From Cyanobacteria bacterium K_DeepCast_35m_m2_023 (lineage in GTDB: Bacteria > Cyanobacteriota > Cyanobacteriia > PCC-6307 > Cyanobiaceae), in NCBI GenBank assembly GCA_016882345.1, contig VGQR01000007.1:1-16716 (forward strand): DNA of 16,716 bases. Reading direction: 5' to 3'. This document shows positions 7,558-14,678 of this stretch, piece after piece; position 1 is the first letter of the stretch, and each line of letters begins with the position of its first letter. The position numbers and the translations under genes are program-made. The notes beneath the pieces are model-generated. The model did not search any database and was not told the origin of the DNA. It saw nothing but the letters and a program-made list of their open reading frames with translations.

Positions 7558-8522
7558 CAGCGACCTCCTTTTGCAACCAGTTGTCCCATGGCTCCCACCA
7601 GGCGATCCAGTCCAAGGCCAACAAGCCCGATGACTACAATCGCGAGAATGATTTGGCTGGTGCTGCTGTCTCCGCCGGCGTTGTAGGCATCCCAGATGAA
7701 AAAGCCGATGCCGCCATCAGCCTTCAGCATTTCTGCTGCCACAATTGCCAGCCAGGCCAGGCCAATGGCAATGCGGAGTCCGGTGAACACGTAAGGCGCG
7801 GTGGCAGGCATCAGGATGTCGACCAGATAGTTGCGTTTGCGCAGTCGCAGAACCCTGGCCACGTTGGTGTAATCCTCAGGGATCTCATTGATGCCGACAG
7901 CGGTGTTGATGATGATCGGCCACACAGCTGTGATGAAGATCACGAAGATGGCTGCGGTGTCGGCCTGTTGAAACAGCAGTAGTGAGATCGGCAGCCAGGC
8001 CAGCGGTGGCACGGTTCGCAGCACCTGGATCAGCGGGTCGAAGCCGCGCCTCAGAAAGCGGTTCAAGCCGATGGCCATGCCCGCGGCGATGCCCACGACG
8101 GCGGCCAGGCAATAGCCCACGGCAACCCTCTGCAGGGAGATCAGCAGCTGCAGCCCAAGCCCTTTGGAGGTGCCACCGTCATCAAAGAAGGGCTGTGTGA
8201 TGTAAGGAGTCCAGGTTTGTTGGATCACATTGATCGGGCCTGGAAAACCATCGCTATTAAATTGCGCAAGCAACTGCCACATCGCCAGGGTGAGTCCGAC
8301 GCAAACCACAGGGGCCTTGATCTGGTTTGCCAGAGGTGAACGCAGCCATCCGTTAGAGGCTGGGCGTTGTTGGCGGGACGTGGTGGAGAGGCTGGTCATC
8401 AGACGTTGCGGGCGACGGCGCAGGGAATGGTGGACGCCAGCGATGGTCCCTTTTGGATAGGGCTGCATCGCTGGCTGGCTGTTGATTGCTTCACATGGGG
8501 CAGGAGCCACGTCCCGCACCAT
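7557..8522 (-). CDS. nrtB: Nitrate ABC transporter permease NrtB
   Basis: Inner-membrane channel subunit of the nitrate/nitrite importer, of the SsuC/TauC/NrtB permease type. Hydrophobic segments include APVVCVGLTLAMWQLLA, VAVGYCLAAVVGIAAGMAIG, TAAIFVIFITAVWPIIINTA and QIILAIVVIGLVGLG. The cytoplasmic EAA loop that docks on the ATPases is near EDYTNVARVLRLRKRNYLVD. From the ATG at 8522, four bases after the nrtA stop, the product has 321 residues; the ATG at 8399 would give 280, which is the usual NrtB length. Neither start has a clear ribosome-binding site, so the first 41 residues, rich in basic and proline residues, may not be part of the protein. The stop overlaps nrtC by one base. Confidence 0.93.
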   Translation of the reverse strand: MVRDVAPAPCEAINSQPAMQPYPKGTIAGVHHSLRRRPQRLMTSLSTTSRQQRPASNGWLRSPLANQIKAPVVCVGLTLAMWQLLAQFNSDGFPGPINVIQQTWTPYITQPFFDDGGTSKGLGLQLLISLQRVAVGYCLAAVVGIAAGMAIGLNRFLRRGFDPLIQVLRTVPPLAWLPISLLLFQQADTAAIFVIFITAVWPIIINTAVGINEIPEDYTNVARVLRLRKRNYLVDILMPATAPYVFTGLRIAIGLAWLAIVAAEMLKADGGIGFFIWDAYNAGGDSSTSQIILAIVVIGLVGLGLDRLVGAMGQLVAKGGR

Positions 8523-8526
8523 GGGC

Positions 8527-9822
8527 TCACTTCAGTGACTTGATCTTCTGGCTATTGAGATAAGCCTGAGGATTGTTGGCATCGAACTTGACGCCGTTGA
8601 AGAACACTTCGACGCCACGTGAGTCGCCCGCTGGCCCATTGCCATAGCCATTGGCTTTGGCGGCTGCACGCCAGAGATCGCTGCGGTTCACTTTATTGAC
8701 CAGGGCTTTGATGTTGGTGGTCTTCGGTAGATAGCCCCAGCGAATGTCCTCCGTCACAAACCATGTGTCGTGGCTCTTGTAAGGGAAGGAGGCGTTGTCG
8801 CTCCAGAACTTCATTGAGATATTCTTCAGGTTGGCAACACGGCCGGTGCCAAAGTCGATGGTTCCCCGCAGGCGTGGCAGCAAATCATCGGCATTGGCTT
8901 TGACGTATTTGTCCTTTGCCAGCATATTGGCGAGCTCAACGGTATTGGCGGGGTTGTCGGCCCATTTCTGTGCCTGTTGCACAGCCATCAGAAGGCGCAG
9001 GGTGGCATTGGGGTTTTTGTTGACCCAGTCTGCCCGCATGGAAAACGCTTTCTCAGGATGGTCTTTCCACAGTTGGCCGGTGATCAACACGGTGTAGCCA
9101 AGTTTTTTGTTGACCAGTCGTTCGTTCCAGGGTTCGCCAACACAGAACATGTCCATCGTGCCCGACTTCATGTTCGCCACCATTTGCGGGGGTGGAATCA
9201 CCACAAGGTCAGCCTGCTTGTTGGGATCGATGCCATTGGCGGCGAGCCAGTAACGCATCCACAGGTCATGGGTGCCGCCGGGAAATGTCACGGCAGCTTT
9301 GAACTTATCGGATGTTGCATTTTTTCTGGCAACCGCGGCGCCAACTTTGGGCGATGAGATTGTCAGTTTGTCCTTTAGAAAATCATTGGATGCGGAAATA
9401 GCCTGTCCATTGAGATTCAGGCGGGCAAGAATGTACATTGGTACAGGCTTTTTGCTTTTGCTGATTGCACCTGTGGTCAGCAGATATGGCATCGGCGACA
9501 AAATGTGGGCGCCATCGATCCCACCGCGGGACCCGCCCAGCTCCAGGTTGTCGCGTGTGACGGCCCAGGACGTTTGCTTTTTGAGTTCAACGCCACTCAT
9601 TCCCTGTTTGTTGAAAAAGCCTTTTTCCTTCGCCACAATCAAGGGGGCGGCATCGGTCAGGGCAATGAAGCCCAGGTCCACCTTGGTTGTTTCAGGCTTG
9701 CCAGGGGCAGCCTGGGCAGGGCTGGCGTTCAGCAGAGCGGCAAGGCCGCCGATCTGTACAACCATTCCACTGGTGACGGCTAGGCCTGAGAGCAGTGCTT
9801 GGCGTCTGGTGATCAAAGACAT
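8527..9822 (-). CDS. nrtA: Nitrate/nitrite-binding protein NrtA
   Basis: A 431-residue periplasmic substrate-binding protein of the nitrate importer, first gene of the operon. The N terminus has a twin-arginine-like signal: TRRQALL (residues 5-11), a hydrophobic stretch, then an AxA-type cleavage region ASPAQAA (33-39). There is no lipobox cysteine, unlike the lipoprotein NrtA described from other cyanobacteria. The mature part begins VDLGFIALTDAAPLIVAKEKG, typical of the NrtA/CynA family, with GGTHDLWMRYWLAANGIDP, DMFCVGEPWN and GQLWKDHPEKAF further on. The ATG at 9822 was chosen because it places the RR motif at residues 6-7; a longer in-frame start would bury the signal. No strong Shine-Dalgarno sequence is visible. 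Because close relatives bind cyanate, cyanate as a substrate is possible, but nitrate/nitrite is favoured by context. Confidence 0.94.
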   Translation of the reverse strand: MSLITRRQALLSGLAVTSGMVVQIGGLAALLNASPAQAAPGKPETTKVDLGFIALTDAAPLIVAKEKGFFNKQGMSGVELKKQTSWAVTRDNLELGGSRGGIDGAHILSPMPYLLTTGAISKSKKPVPMYILARLNLNGQAISASNDFLKDKLTISSPKVGAAVARKNATSDKFKAAVTFPGGTHDLWMRYWLAANGIDPNKQADLVVIPPPQMVANMKSGTMDMFCVGEPWNERLVNKKLGYTVLITGQLWKDHPEKAFSMRADWVNKNPNATLRLLMAVQQAQKWADNPANTVELANMLAKDKYVKANADDLLPRLRGTIDFGTGRVANLKNISMKFWSDNASFPYKSHDTWFVTEDIRWGYLPKTTNIKALVNKVNRSDLWRAAAKANGYGNGPAGDSRGVEVFFNGVKFDANNPQAYLNSQKIKSLK

Positions 9823-9904
9823 GGTGAAGGACCCGCGAACCGGGCTGGATGAATGGAGTGCACAACGAGGCGCCATCGACCGTCGTCGCTCTGGCAACGC
9901 ATCT

Positions 9905-9932
9905 TCAGTGGTTCACAACAACGGACCACTGA
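9905..9932. repeat. Inverted repeat in the nrtA leader
   Basis: TCAGTGGT (9905-9912) and ACCACTGA (9925-9932) are perfect 8-base inverted arms around a 12-base spacer, about 85-110 bases upstream of the nrtA start. It could be an operator for a dimeric regulator or a leader hairpin; the sequence alone does not decide. Confidence 0.4.
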
Positions 9933-9995
9933 TGTGAGCAAAATTGCTGTTGGCGCGCAGGCTGACCAACGGACTCCAAGAGACCACGTACCTTT

Positions 9996-10023
9996 GCAAC
10001 GCCGTGTTGCGGTTGCTACCAAT
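9996..10023 (-). promoter_or_regulatory. Candidate NtcA-type element upstream of nrtABCD
   Basis: Read on the minus strand, 10019-10006 is GTAGCAACCGCAAC, or GTA-N8-AAC, a degenerate NtcA site. The 14 bases 10023-10010 (ATTGGTAGCAACCG) are identical to those upstream of cynS. A dyad GCAAC-N5-GTTGC (9996-10010) overlaps it. The -10 position 22 bases on reads TCTCTT, a poor match to TAN3T, so it may be an activator site for a promoter placed differently. It lies about 185 bases before the nrtA start and about 30 bases past the cnaT stop. Confidence 0.4.
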
Positions 10024-10050
10024 CACCACTTTGCGTCCAGGCTGTGCTGT

Positions 10051-11133
10051 TCAGGTGTCCGCTTGTGGTTGGCAATGGCGCCTGATGGTGCTGAGTTGCT
10101 GCAAGGCGGACCCAGTGCTCAGCAGCTCGCGGCAGAGGTCGAGACCGGCTGGCTGATCGGCTGCCAGGCCGGCTTGCCACAGGTAGGAGCCCGCGTTCCA
10201 GATCAACGAGCAGGCCAGGGGGCCTTGCCCACCCAGAGCGGCGAGGGCTGTATTGGCCCAGGTCTCCAGGTCGCTCCAGGCCGGGTCAGCGCCATAGCAC
10301 CCGTGATCGCGCGGATGCAGGATCATTCGTCCGTCGCCGCTTGCGGTTGGTCGGCCTGTCACGCAGGCGCGGCTGATCGGCAGGTCGGTGCTGCCTTCGA
10401 GCCCCTTCACGGTGAGCACCTGATGCTCGTCAGCGAGTTTCAGGGCTTCCCAGGCCCGGGCTTCGGTTGGTGGATGCACAAAGCCGCTCACCAGCAGATG
10501 CGGACCGCGATGGGCAGTCCACAGCAGCTCAAGGCTGGCCAGCGGCGGGCGTTTGCCAATGTCATCGCGGATGGCAACCAACACCTCGGCCTCGGGAAAA
10601 TGGTCCGGCTGATGCAGCAGGGCCAGGTTCCAGCGATCCAATCCCTCCTGCACCCAGGACAAGGAGCGTCCCTCCAGCGGTACGCCGAGGGTTTCTAACA
10701 GCTCCATCGTGGTGACCCCGTATTTCACGGGCATGCGCCTGCCCCCATGCAGCACCACAGGAACCCCAGCGCTGGCCAGCACCAGGGCGGTCAGCGGATA
10801 GATCGGCGCTGTACGGGTGCGGCCGTCGTAGGGAATGCCAAAACAGATGGCCGGCCGCGTGCTGGTCACTGACGGCCCACGACGTCGATACACATCCAGC
10901 ATTCCGGTGAGCTCCTGGGGCTCAGGCCTGCGGATGCGGTGGGCGATCAGAAAAGCACCGATCTGTGCGGAGCTGGCTTCTCCGCTGAGCATGAGTTCGA
11001 GCGCATCGGCGGCTTGGTCGCGGCTGAGACCTCTGCTCGTGTGTTCACCGCTGCCGACCATCCCGAGGTAGCGCTTGAAGCGTTCGCGGCCCTGAATCGT
11101 GAATCCCGCGCTGTGATCAGAGAGGGGCTCCAT
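10051..11133 (-). CDS. cnaT: CnaT-like TrpD2-family protein of nitrate assimilation
   Basis: A 360-residue cytosolic protein of the anthranilate phosphoribosyltransferase/glycosyltransferase family 3 fold. The N-terminal helical domain (about 35-85, with ALELMLSGEASSAQIGAFLI) is the usual TrpD helical part; then comes the alpha/beta domain with VVLHGGRRMPVKYGVTTMELL (split around residues 126-146). The PRPP-binding GTGGD loop of true TrpD is not seen; its place near residues 98-110 reads CFGIPYDGRTRT. This fits CnaT of Anabaena, a TrpD-like protein reported to be needed for expression of the nitrate assimilation genes, rather than a tryptophan enzyme. Its place, divergent from nirA and upstream of nrtA, supports that. 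The biochemical activity is unknown. The ATG at 11133 leaves 162 bases to nirA. Confidence 0.82.
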   Translation of the reverse strand: MEPLSDHSAGFTIQGRERFKRYLGMVGSGEHTSRGLSRDQAADALELMLSGEASSAQIGAFLIAHRIRRPEPQELTGMLDVYRRRGPSVTSTRPAICFGIPYDGRTRTAPIYPLTALVLASAGVPVVLHGGRRMPVKYGVTTMELLETLGVPLEGRSLSWVQEGLDRWNLALLHQPDHFPEAEVLVAIRDDIGKRPPLASLELLWTAHRGPHLLVSGFVHPPTEARAWEALKLADEHQVLTVKGLEGSTDLPISRACVTGRPTASGDGRMILHPRDHGCYGADPAWSDLETWANTALAALGGQGPLACSLIWNAGSYLWQAGLAADQPAGLDLCRELLSTGSALQQLSTIRRHCQPQADT

Positions 11134-11231
11134 CAGGACGAAATCAAGCCGTTTTGCGATTCTGTTGCATGGTCATGCCTTGGCTTCTGGAGCACGTTCA
11201 ATCCCTGTTGGACCGATCCAACAGTCATTCG

Positions 11232-11245
11232 GTAACGACGATCAC
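11232..11245 (+). promoter_or_regulatory. Possible degenerate NtcA half-site before nirA
   Basis: GTA-N8-CAC lies about 50 bases upstream of the nirA ATG, in the 162-base region between the divergent cnaT and nirA genes. Position is plausible for an activator site, but one half-site base differs and no TAN3T follows at 22 bases. This is the best candidate I can see there, and it is weak. Confidence 0.22.
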
Positions 11246-11295
11246 ACTGCAGGGCCCTGTCTGTTCATCACTGTAGCTGGACTTCTCTGAGAGTC

Positions 11296-12825
11296 ATGGC
11301 AACTGCCGCCCTCAGCAAGATCGAGCAGGCCAAGGCCGACCGCTGCGGTCTCGAGCTGGCACCTGAGCTCGCCGCGCTTGCGGCGCAGGGCTGGGACTCC
11401 CTCGACGAGGCCGATCTGACGATCCGGCTCAAGTGGTTGGGCATCTTCTTTCGGCCGGTTACGCCCGGTCGCTTCATGGTCAGGCTGCGCTTGCCCAATG
11501 GCGTCATCCGCGCTGACCAGCTGGAGTTGCTCGCTGACGCGATCGACCGCTGCGGTGACGAGGGGTCGGCCGACATCACCACCCGGCAGAACCTGCAGCT
11601 GCGCGGTCTGCTGCTCGACGACATGGCACCGCTGCTGACGGCGATGGAGGGCGTCGGACTCACCAGCCGCCAGTCGGGCCATGACAACCCCCGCAACATC
11701 ACCGGCAATCCCCTGGCCGGGATCGACCCCGAGGAGTTGGTTGACACCCGTCCGTTGGTGGAGGCAATCCAGGCGCGGCTGCTGGCAGCCGATGGCCCCC
11801 GCAACCTGCCCCGCAAGTTCAACGTGGCGGTCGGCGGCGCCCCCGACAGCTTTCTGTTGCACAACGACCTGGCGTTCTTGCCTTCGAGTCAGGGCGGCGA
11901 GCTGGGGTTCACCGTGATGGTGGGCGGTTTCTTCTCGGCCCAGCGCAACGAACTGGCCATCCCTCTGGGCCTGTGGTTGCGGGGGGACCAGCTGCCCGAT
12001 TTCACGTTGGCGCTGCTGCGGCATTTTGAGCAGCACGGCAACCGCCAGGCCCGCAACAAGAGCCGCTTGATGTACCTGGTCGATGAGCTGGGTCTGGAGC
12101 CCTACCGCCAGGCGGTGCTTGATAGCTGGCGCGCACTGGTGGGTGCTGCCGCCCGGGCCCAGCCCCATGACGGCAGCCATCTGGTGAACCGGGCGCCTCG
12201 CTCAGCCCTGGGGGTGCATCCCCAGAAGCAGGACGGCCTCTGCTGGGTGGGCCTGAGCGTGCCCATGGGTCGCCTCGATGCAGAGGGCATGGTCGAGCTG
12301 GCGCGGCTGGCCAGGGCCTATGGCAGGGGTGAGCTGCGCTTCACCGAAGCCCAGAACGTGCTGCTGGTGGATGTACCGAGCGAACGTCTGGAGCCGTTGC
12401 TGGCCGAGCCGCTGCTGGCGCGCTTCAGCCCTGCGCCGGGGGCGCTGATGGCTGAAGCCGTCAGCTGCACCGGCAACCGGTACTGCAGCTTTGCCTTGAT
12501 CCCCACCAAGACCACGGCCCAGTCCGTGGTCGAGGAGCTGGAACGTCGTCTTGAACTGCCGCATGCCGTGCGCACCCACTGGACCGGGTGCCCCAACGCC
12601 TGTGGTCAGCCCTACATGGGCGAGATCGGCCTGATGGGCGCCAAGGCCCGCCACGACGGGCAGATGGTCGAGGCCGCCAAGATCTTTGTGGGGGGCGACA
12701 TGGGCGCGGACCCCCGTCTGGCGGAATTGCACGACAAGGGCGTGCCCCTCAGCCAACTGGCCGATGTGCTCGAAGACCTGCTGGTCGAGCGCTTCGGCGC
12801 CCAGCGCCGGCCGTCGGTCGCGTGA
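11296..12825 (+). CDS. nirA: Ferredoxin-nitrite reductase NirA
   Basis: A 509-residue cytosolic enzyme that reduces nitrite to ammonium with six electrons from ferredoxin. It has the twofold sulfite/nitrite reductase architecture. The first half carries DITTRQNLQLRGLLLDD, the ferrodoxin-like plus siroheme-binding motif, and NPLAGIDPEELVDTRPL. The 4Fe-4S/siroheme cysteines are C391 and C397 (SCTGNRYC) and C432 and C436 (TGCPNACGQ), with spacing C-x5-C-x34-C-x3-C as in the family. Length is normal and there is no extra ferredoxin domain at the C terminus. The ATG at 11296 has a weak GAGAG upstream. Downstream genes on the same strand supply siroheme functions; its 3' end overlaps an antisense hypothetical gene by 77 bases. 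Confidence 0.96.
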   Translation: MATAALSKIEQAKADRCGLELAPELAALAAQGWDSLDEADLTIRLKWLGIFFRPVTPGRFMVRLRLPNGVIRADQLELLADAIDRCGDEGSADITTRQNLQLRGLLLDDMAPLLTAMEGVGLTSRQSGHDNPRNITGNPLAGIDPEELVDTRPLVEAIQARLLAADGPRNLPRKFNVAVGGAPDSFLLHNDLAFLPSSQGGELGFTVMVGGFFSAQRNELAIPLGLWLRGDQLPDFTLALLRHFEQHGNRQARNKSRLMYLVDELGLEPYRQAVLDSWRALVGAAARAQPHDGSHLVNRAPRSALGVHPQKQDGLCWVGLSVPMGRLDAEGMVELARLARAYGRGELRFTEAQNVLLVDVPSERLEPLLAEPLLARFSPAPGALMAEAVSCTGNRYCSFALIPTKTTAQSVVEELERRLELPHAVRTHWTGCPNACGQPYMGEIGLMGAKARHDGQMVEAAKIFVGGDMGADPRLAELHDKGVPLSQLADVLEDLLVERFGAQRRPSVA

Positions 12826-13123
12826 ACCAGCGGCGCTGACCGCGCGGCGGCTGATGGGCGCGCCAGGCGTCATCGAGCGGGCGCAGTGCTTCGCGGTCGT
12901 TGACGTCCTGCCCGCCATAGAGCAAGTGGGTGATGCGCTTGGGGTCGATCTCCAGGGCGTTCACCTCATCCCAGAGGCGTTGCGTCATCGCCCCATTGGC
13001 CAACTCGAACTGGGCTGCCGCCAGTTGCCGCACCAGCAAAAACACCAGCTGCTGCTCCTTGCATTCAGCAAAGCTGCCGTCAAAGGCTGGTTGCACAGTG
13101 ATTGTCACGGTCTCCACCTTCAT
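12749..13123 (-). CDS. Small hypothetical protein antisense between nirA and HEAT-CbiX gene
   Basis: A 124-residue protein of no family I recognise. Residues 1-93 look like a real acidic-to-neutral soluble protein: it begins MKVETVTITVQPAF, has FLLVRQLAAAQFELANG and WDEVNALEIDPKRITHLLYG, and lacks membrane segments. The plus-strand reading of the same bases is rich in Ser, Cys and Arg and looks like a shadow, which supports coding on this strand. The last 30 residues are Arg/Pro/Gly-rich and fall inside the 3' end of nirA, so the true ancestral stop may have been lost. The ATG at 13123 was chosen; a TTG 45 bases earlier is less likely. The location suggests a link to nitrite reduction, but no function can be assigned from sequence. 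Confidence 0.62.
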   Translation of the reverse strand: MKVETVTITVQPAFDGSFAECKEQQLVFLLVRQLAAAQFELANGAMTQRLWDEVNALEIDPKRITHLLYGGQDVNDREALRPLDDAWRAHQPPRGQRRWFTRPTAGAGRRSARPAGLRAHRPVG

Positions 13124-13187
13124 CGCGCCATTCCCATCCTTGATACTCCCGACTGAGGCACCCGCCAAGCCACCGCTGCCTGCCAGG

Positions 13188-14678
13188 GTGGTTCAACCCG
13201 TTGCAGCAGCCGTGGAGGGGTCGACCGGCGCGCGTCAAGTCTTCACAGAGCCGCTGGCCGACCCTGGCAGCGAGCAGCGCTGGCAGCAGTTGCAGCAGCT
13301 GCGGCGTGGGCCGGGGCCAGTCGACGGCCTGCTGGCGGCGCTCCATGCCGGCGACCTGGCGCCGGCTCCTGACCTGCTGGCGGCCCTGGTGGTTCAGCTT
13401 GACCGTGCCGGAGTGGAGACCCTGCTGGCGGGTCCCGTGGGACAGAACCCCGAGCTTCTGCTGGCAGCGGCCCTGGCCGACTGGCCGGCCCTGGTGGCGC
13501 AACCGTCGTTTGTGGTGGCCTGGCTGGAGCCGCTGCTGCGCCAGGCCGCATCGGCCCCGTGGCAGCAGCAGGTCGGCTGGCTGCAGCTGGCGGGCCACTG
13601 TCGCGACCCCCGGTTGGCCCAGGCGTTGCGGGGCTGCCTTGAGGGCGCGGCGGAGCCCGCGCAGGCCGCCGTGCTGCTGCCGTTGTTGGGTCTGCAGCGC
13701 CGCGCGGTTGACGCTGAGCTGCTGTTGCGGCTGGCGCTGGAGCCAGGTCCGTTGCAGCTGCGGCGCCAGGCTCTCGAAGCGGTGGCCGTGGGGCTAACGG
13801 CCTGGCCCCAGAGGTCACTGGTTGCCGCCCTGACCACCTTGTCCCGCGACCTGGATCGCGGACTGGCGGCCAAGGCGGTGGATCTGCTGGCGCGCATCCC
13901 CAGCGCCGAGCAGCACCTGCGGCAGCTGTTGGTCGAGCCGCTGGATGCGGCGGTGCGGGCGCGGCTGCAGCGGCGCCTGCGCTGCGCGCCGCTGGTGCTG
14001 GTCGTGCATGGCCGCCAGGGGGGGGTGATTCCCCAGGTGCTGCAGCAGCTGGCCCTGGAGCTGGCCGCTCAGCGCGGCTCGCCGGTGCTGTTGCAGGCAC
14101 TCACAGGGGACGCACCGCTGCCCGATGCGGCGTTCTGGGAGGCGGCTCGCCGCGCCGGCCAGTGCACGCTGGTGCCCTTGCTGTTGCTGCCGGGGGGGCA
14201 TGTGCGCAGCGACGTGCCGCAGTTGGCGCGCGCCTGGCAGACAGCGGCCGTGAGCCATGGAGTGCGCCTGCAGCGGTGGCCCTTTCTGGGGGCCTGGCCC
14301 GTCTGGCAGCAGTTGCTGGTGCAGCATCTGAACCGGCCCATGCCCGATGAACCTCACGGGGGGGCGCTGCGCTGGCTGCATCACCCGCTGGAAGGATCAC
14401 TGGCTGCCCGCTACCTGGAGCATCTGGCGACGCTGCTGCAGGCGCCTGGCCTCAGCGTGCCCTTCGCCCCGCCGTTGCTGGGGCTGGAGTGGCCGACGGC
14501 TGCCGGGTTGCTGCCGTTGCAGCCCTACACCCTGGCCGCCAATCGCCTCAGTGAGACGCTGGCCGCCGCCGTGGCTGAGCGCCCCAACGCGGAGGCAAGC
14601 CTTGTGGTGCTGCCACCCCTGCTGGAGCAGCCGGCGCTGCGGAGCGGGCTGTTGCGCGCCTTAACGTCGCTGCCATGA
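13188..14678 (+). CDS. HEAT-repeat protein fused to CbiX/SirB-type chelatase domain
   Basis: About 496 residues. Residues about 30-260 are leucine- and alanine-rich helical pairs of the HEAT type (for example RRAVDAELLLRLALEPGPLQ and DRGLAAKAVDLLARIP). A CbiX-like domain follows: LVLVVHGRQGG with H274, and VPLLLLPGGHVRSDVPQLA with H338, matching the two histidines and the PLFL-x2-G-H-x3-D-P pattern of sirohydrochlorin cobalto/ferrochelatases. About 120 more residues follow, ending in LLEQPALRSGLLRAL. It overlaps cobA by 4 bases and follows nirA, so iron insertion into sirohydrochlorin to make siroheme is the likely role. The start is uncertain: GTG 13188, GTG 13212 and TTG 13140 are in frame and no ATG is; a longer start would run over the antisense gene. 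A scaffold for NirA assembly is an alternative reading. Confidence 0.85.
   Translation: MVQPVAAAVEGSTGARQVFTEPLADPGSEQRWQQLQQLRRGPGPVDGLLAALHAGDLAPAPDLLAALVVQLDRAGVETLLAGPVGQNPELLLAAALADWPALVAQPSFVVAWLEPLLRQAASAPWQQQVGWLQLAGHCRDPRLAQALRGCLEGAAEPAQAAVLLPLLGLQRRAVDAELLLRLALEPGPLQLRRQALEAVAVGLTAWPQRSLVAALTTLSRDLDRGLAAKAVDLLARIPSAEQHLRQLLVEPLDAAVRARLQRRLRCAPLVLVVHGRQGGVIPQVLQQLALELAAQRGSPVLLQALTGDAPLPDAAFWEAARRAGQCTLVPLLLLPGGHVRSDVPQLARAWQTAAVSHGVRLQRWPFLGAWPVWQQLLVQHLNRPMPDEPHGGALRWLHHPLEGSLAARYLEHLATLLQAPGLSVPFAPPLLGLEWPTAAGLLPLQPYTLAANRLSETLAAAVAERPNAEASLVVLPPLLEQPALRSGLLRALTSLP

Noticed and set aside
9823..9897. Longer N terminus for NrtA
   Set aside because: It would place 25 residues before the twin-arginine signal, which is normally at the extreme N terminus.
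9991..10003. GTACCTTTGCAAC as a second NtcA site before nrtA
   Set aside because: The half-sites are one base too close and the second half does not match; kept only the overlapping GTA-N8-AAC element.
10051..11133. Reading this gene as trpD of tryptophan synthesis
   Set aside because: The PRPP-binding GTGGD loop is missing and the neighbours are all nitrate assimilation genes, so a CnaT-like assignment fits better.
11242..12180. Minus-strand open frame (312 codons) over nirA
   Set aside because: It covers well-conserved nirA coding sequence and has a His/Gln-rich composition typical of a shadow frame.
12930..13187. N-terminal extension of the HEAT-CbiX protein back to 12930
   Set aside because: The extra residues are rich in Ser, Cys and Arg and lie opposite the small antisense gene; the leucine-rich repeat composition begins only after about 13188.
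13243..14100. Minus-strand Pro/Ala/Arg-rich frame over the HEAT-CbiX gene
   Set aside because: Low-complexity mirror of a leucine/alanine-rich, high-G+C coding sequence; no motif.
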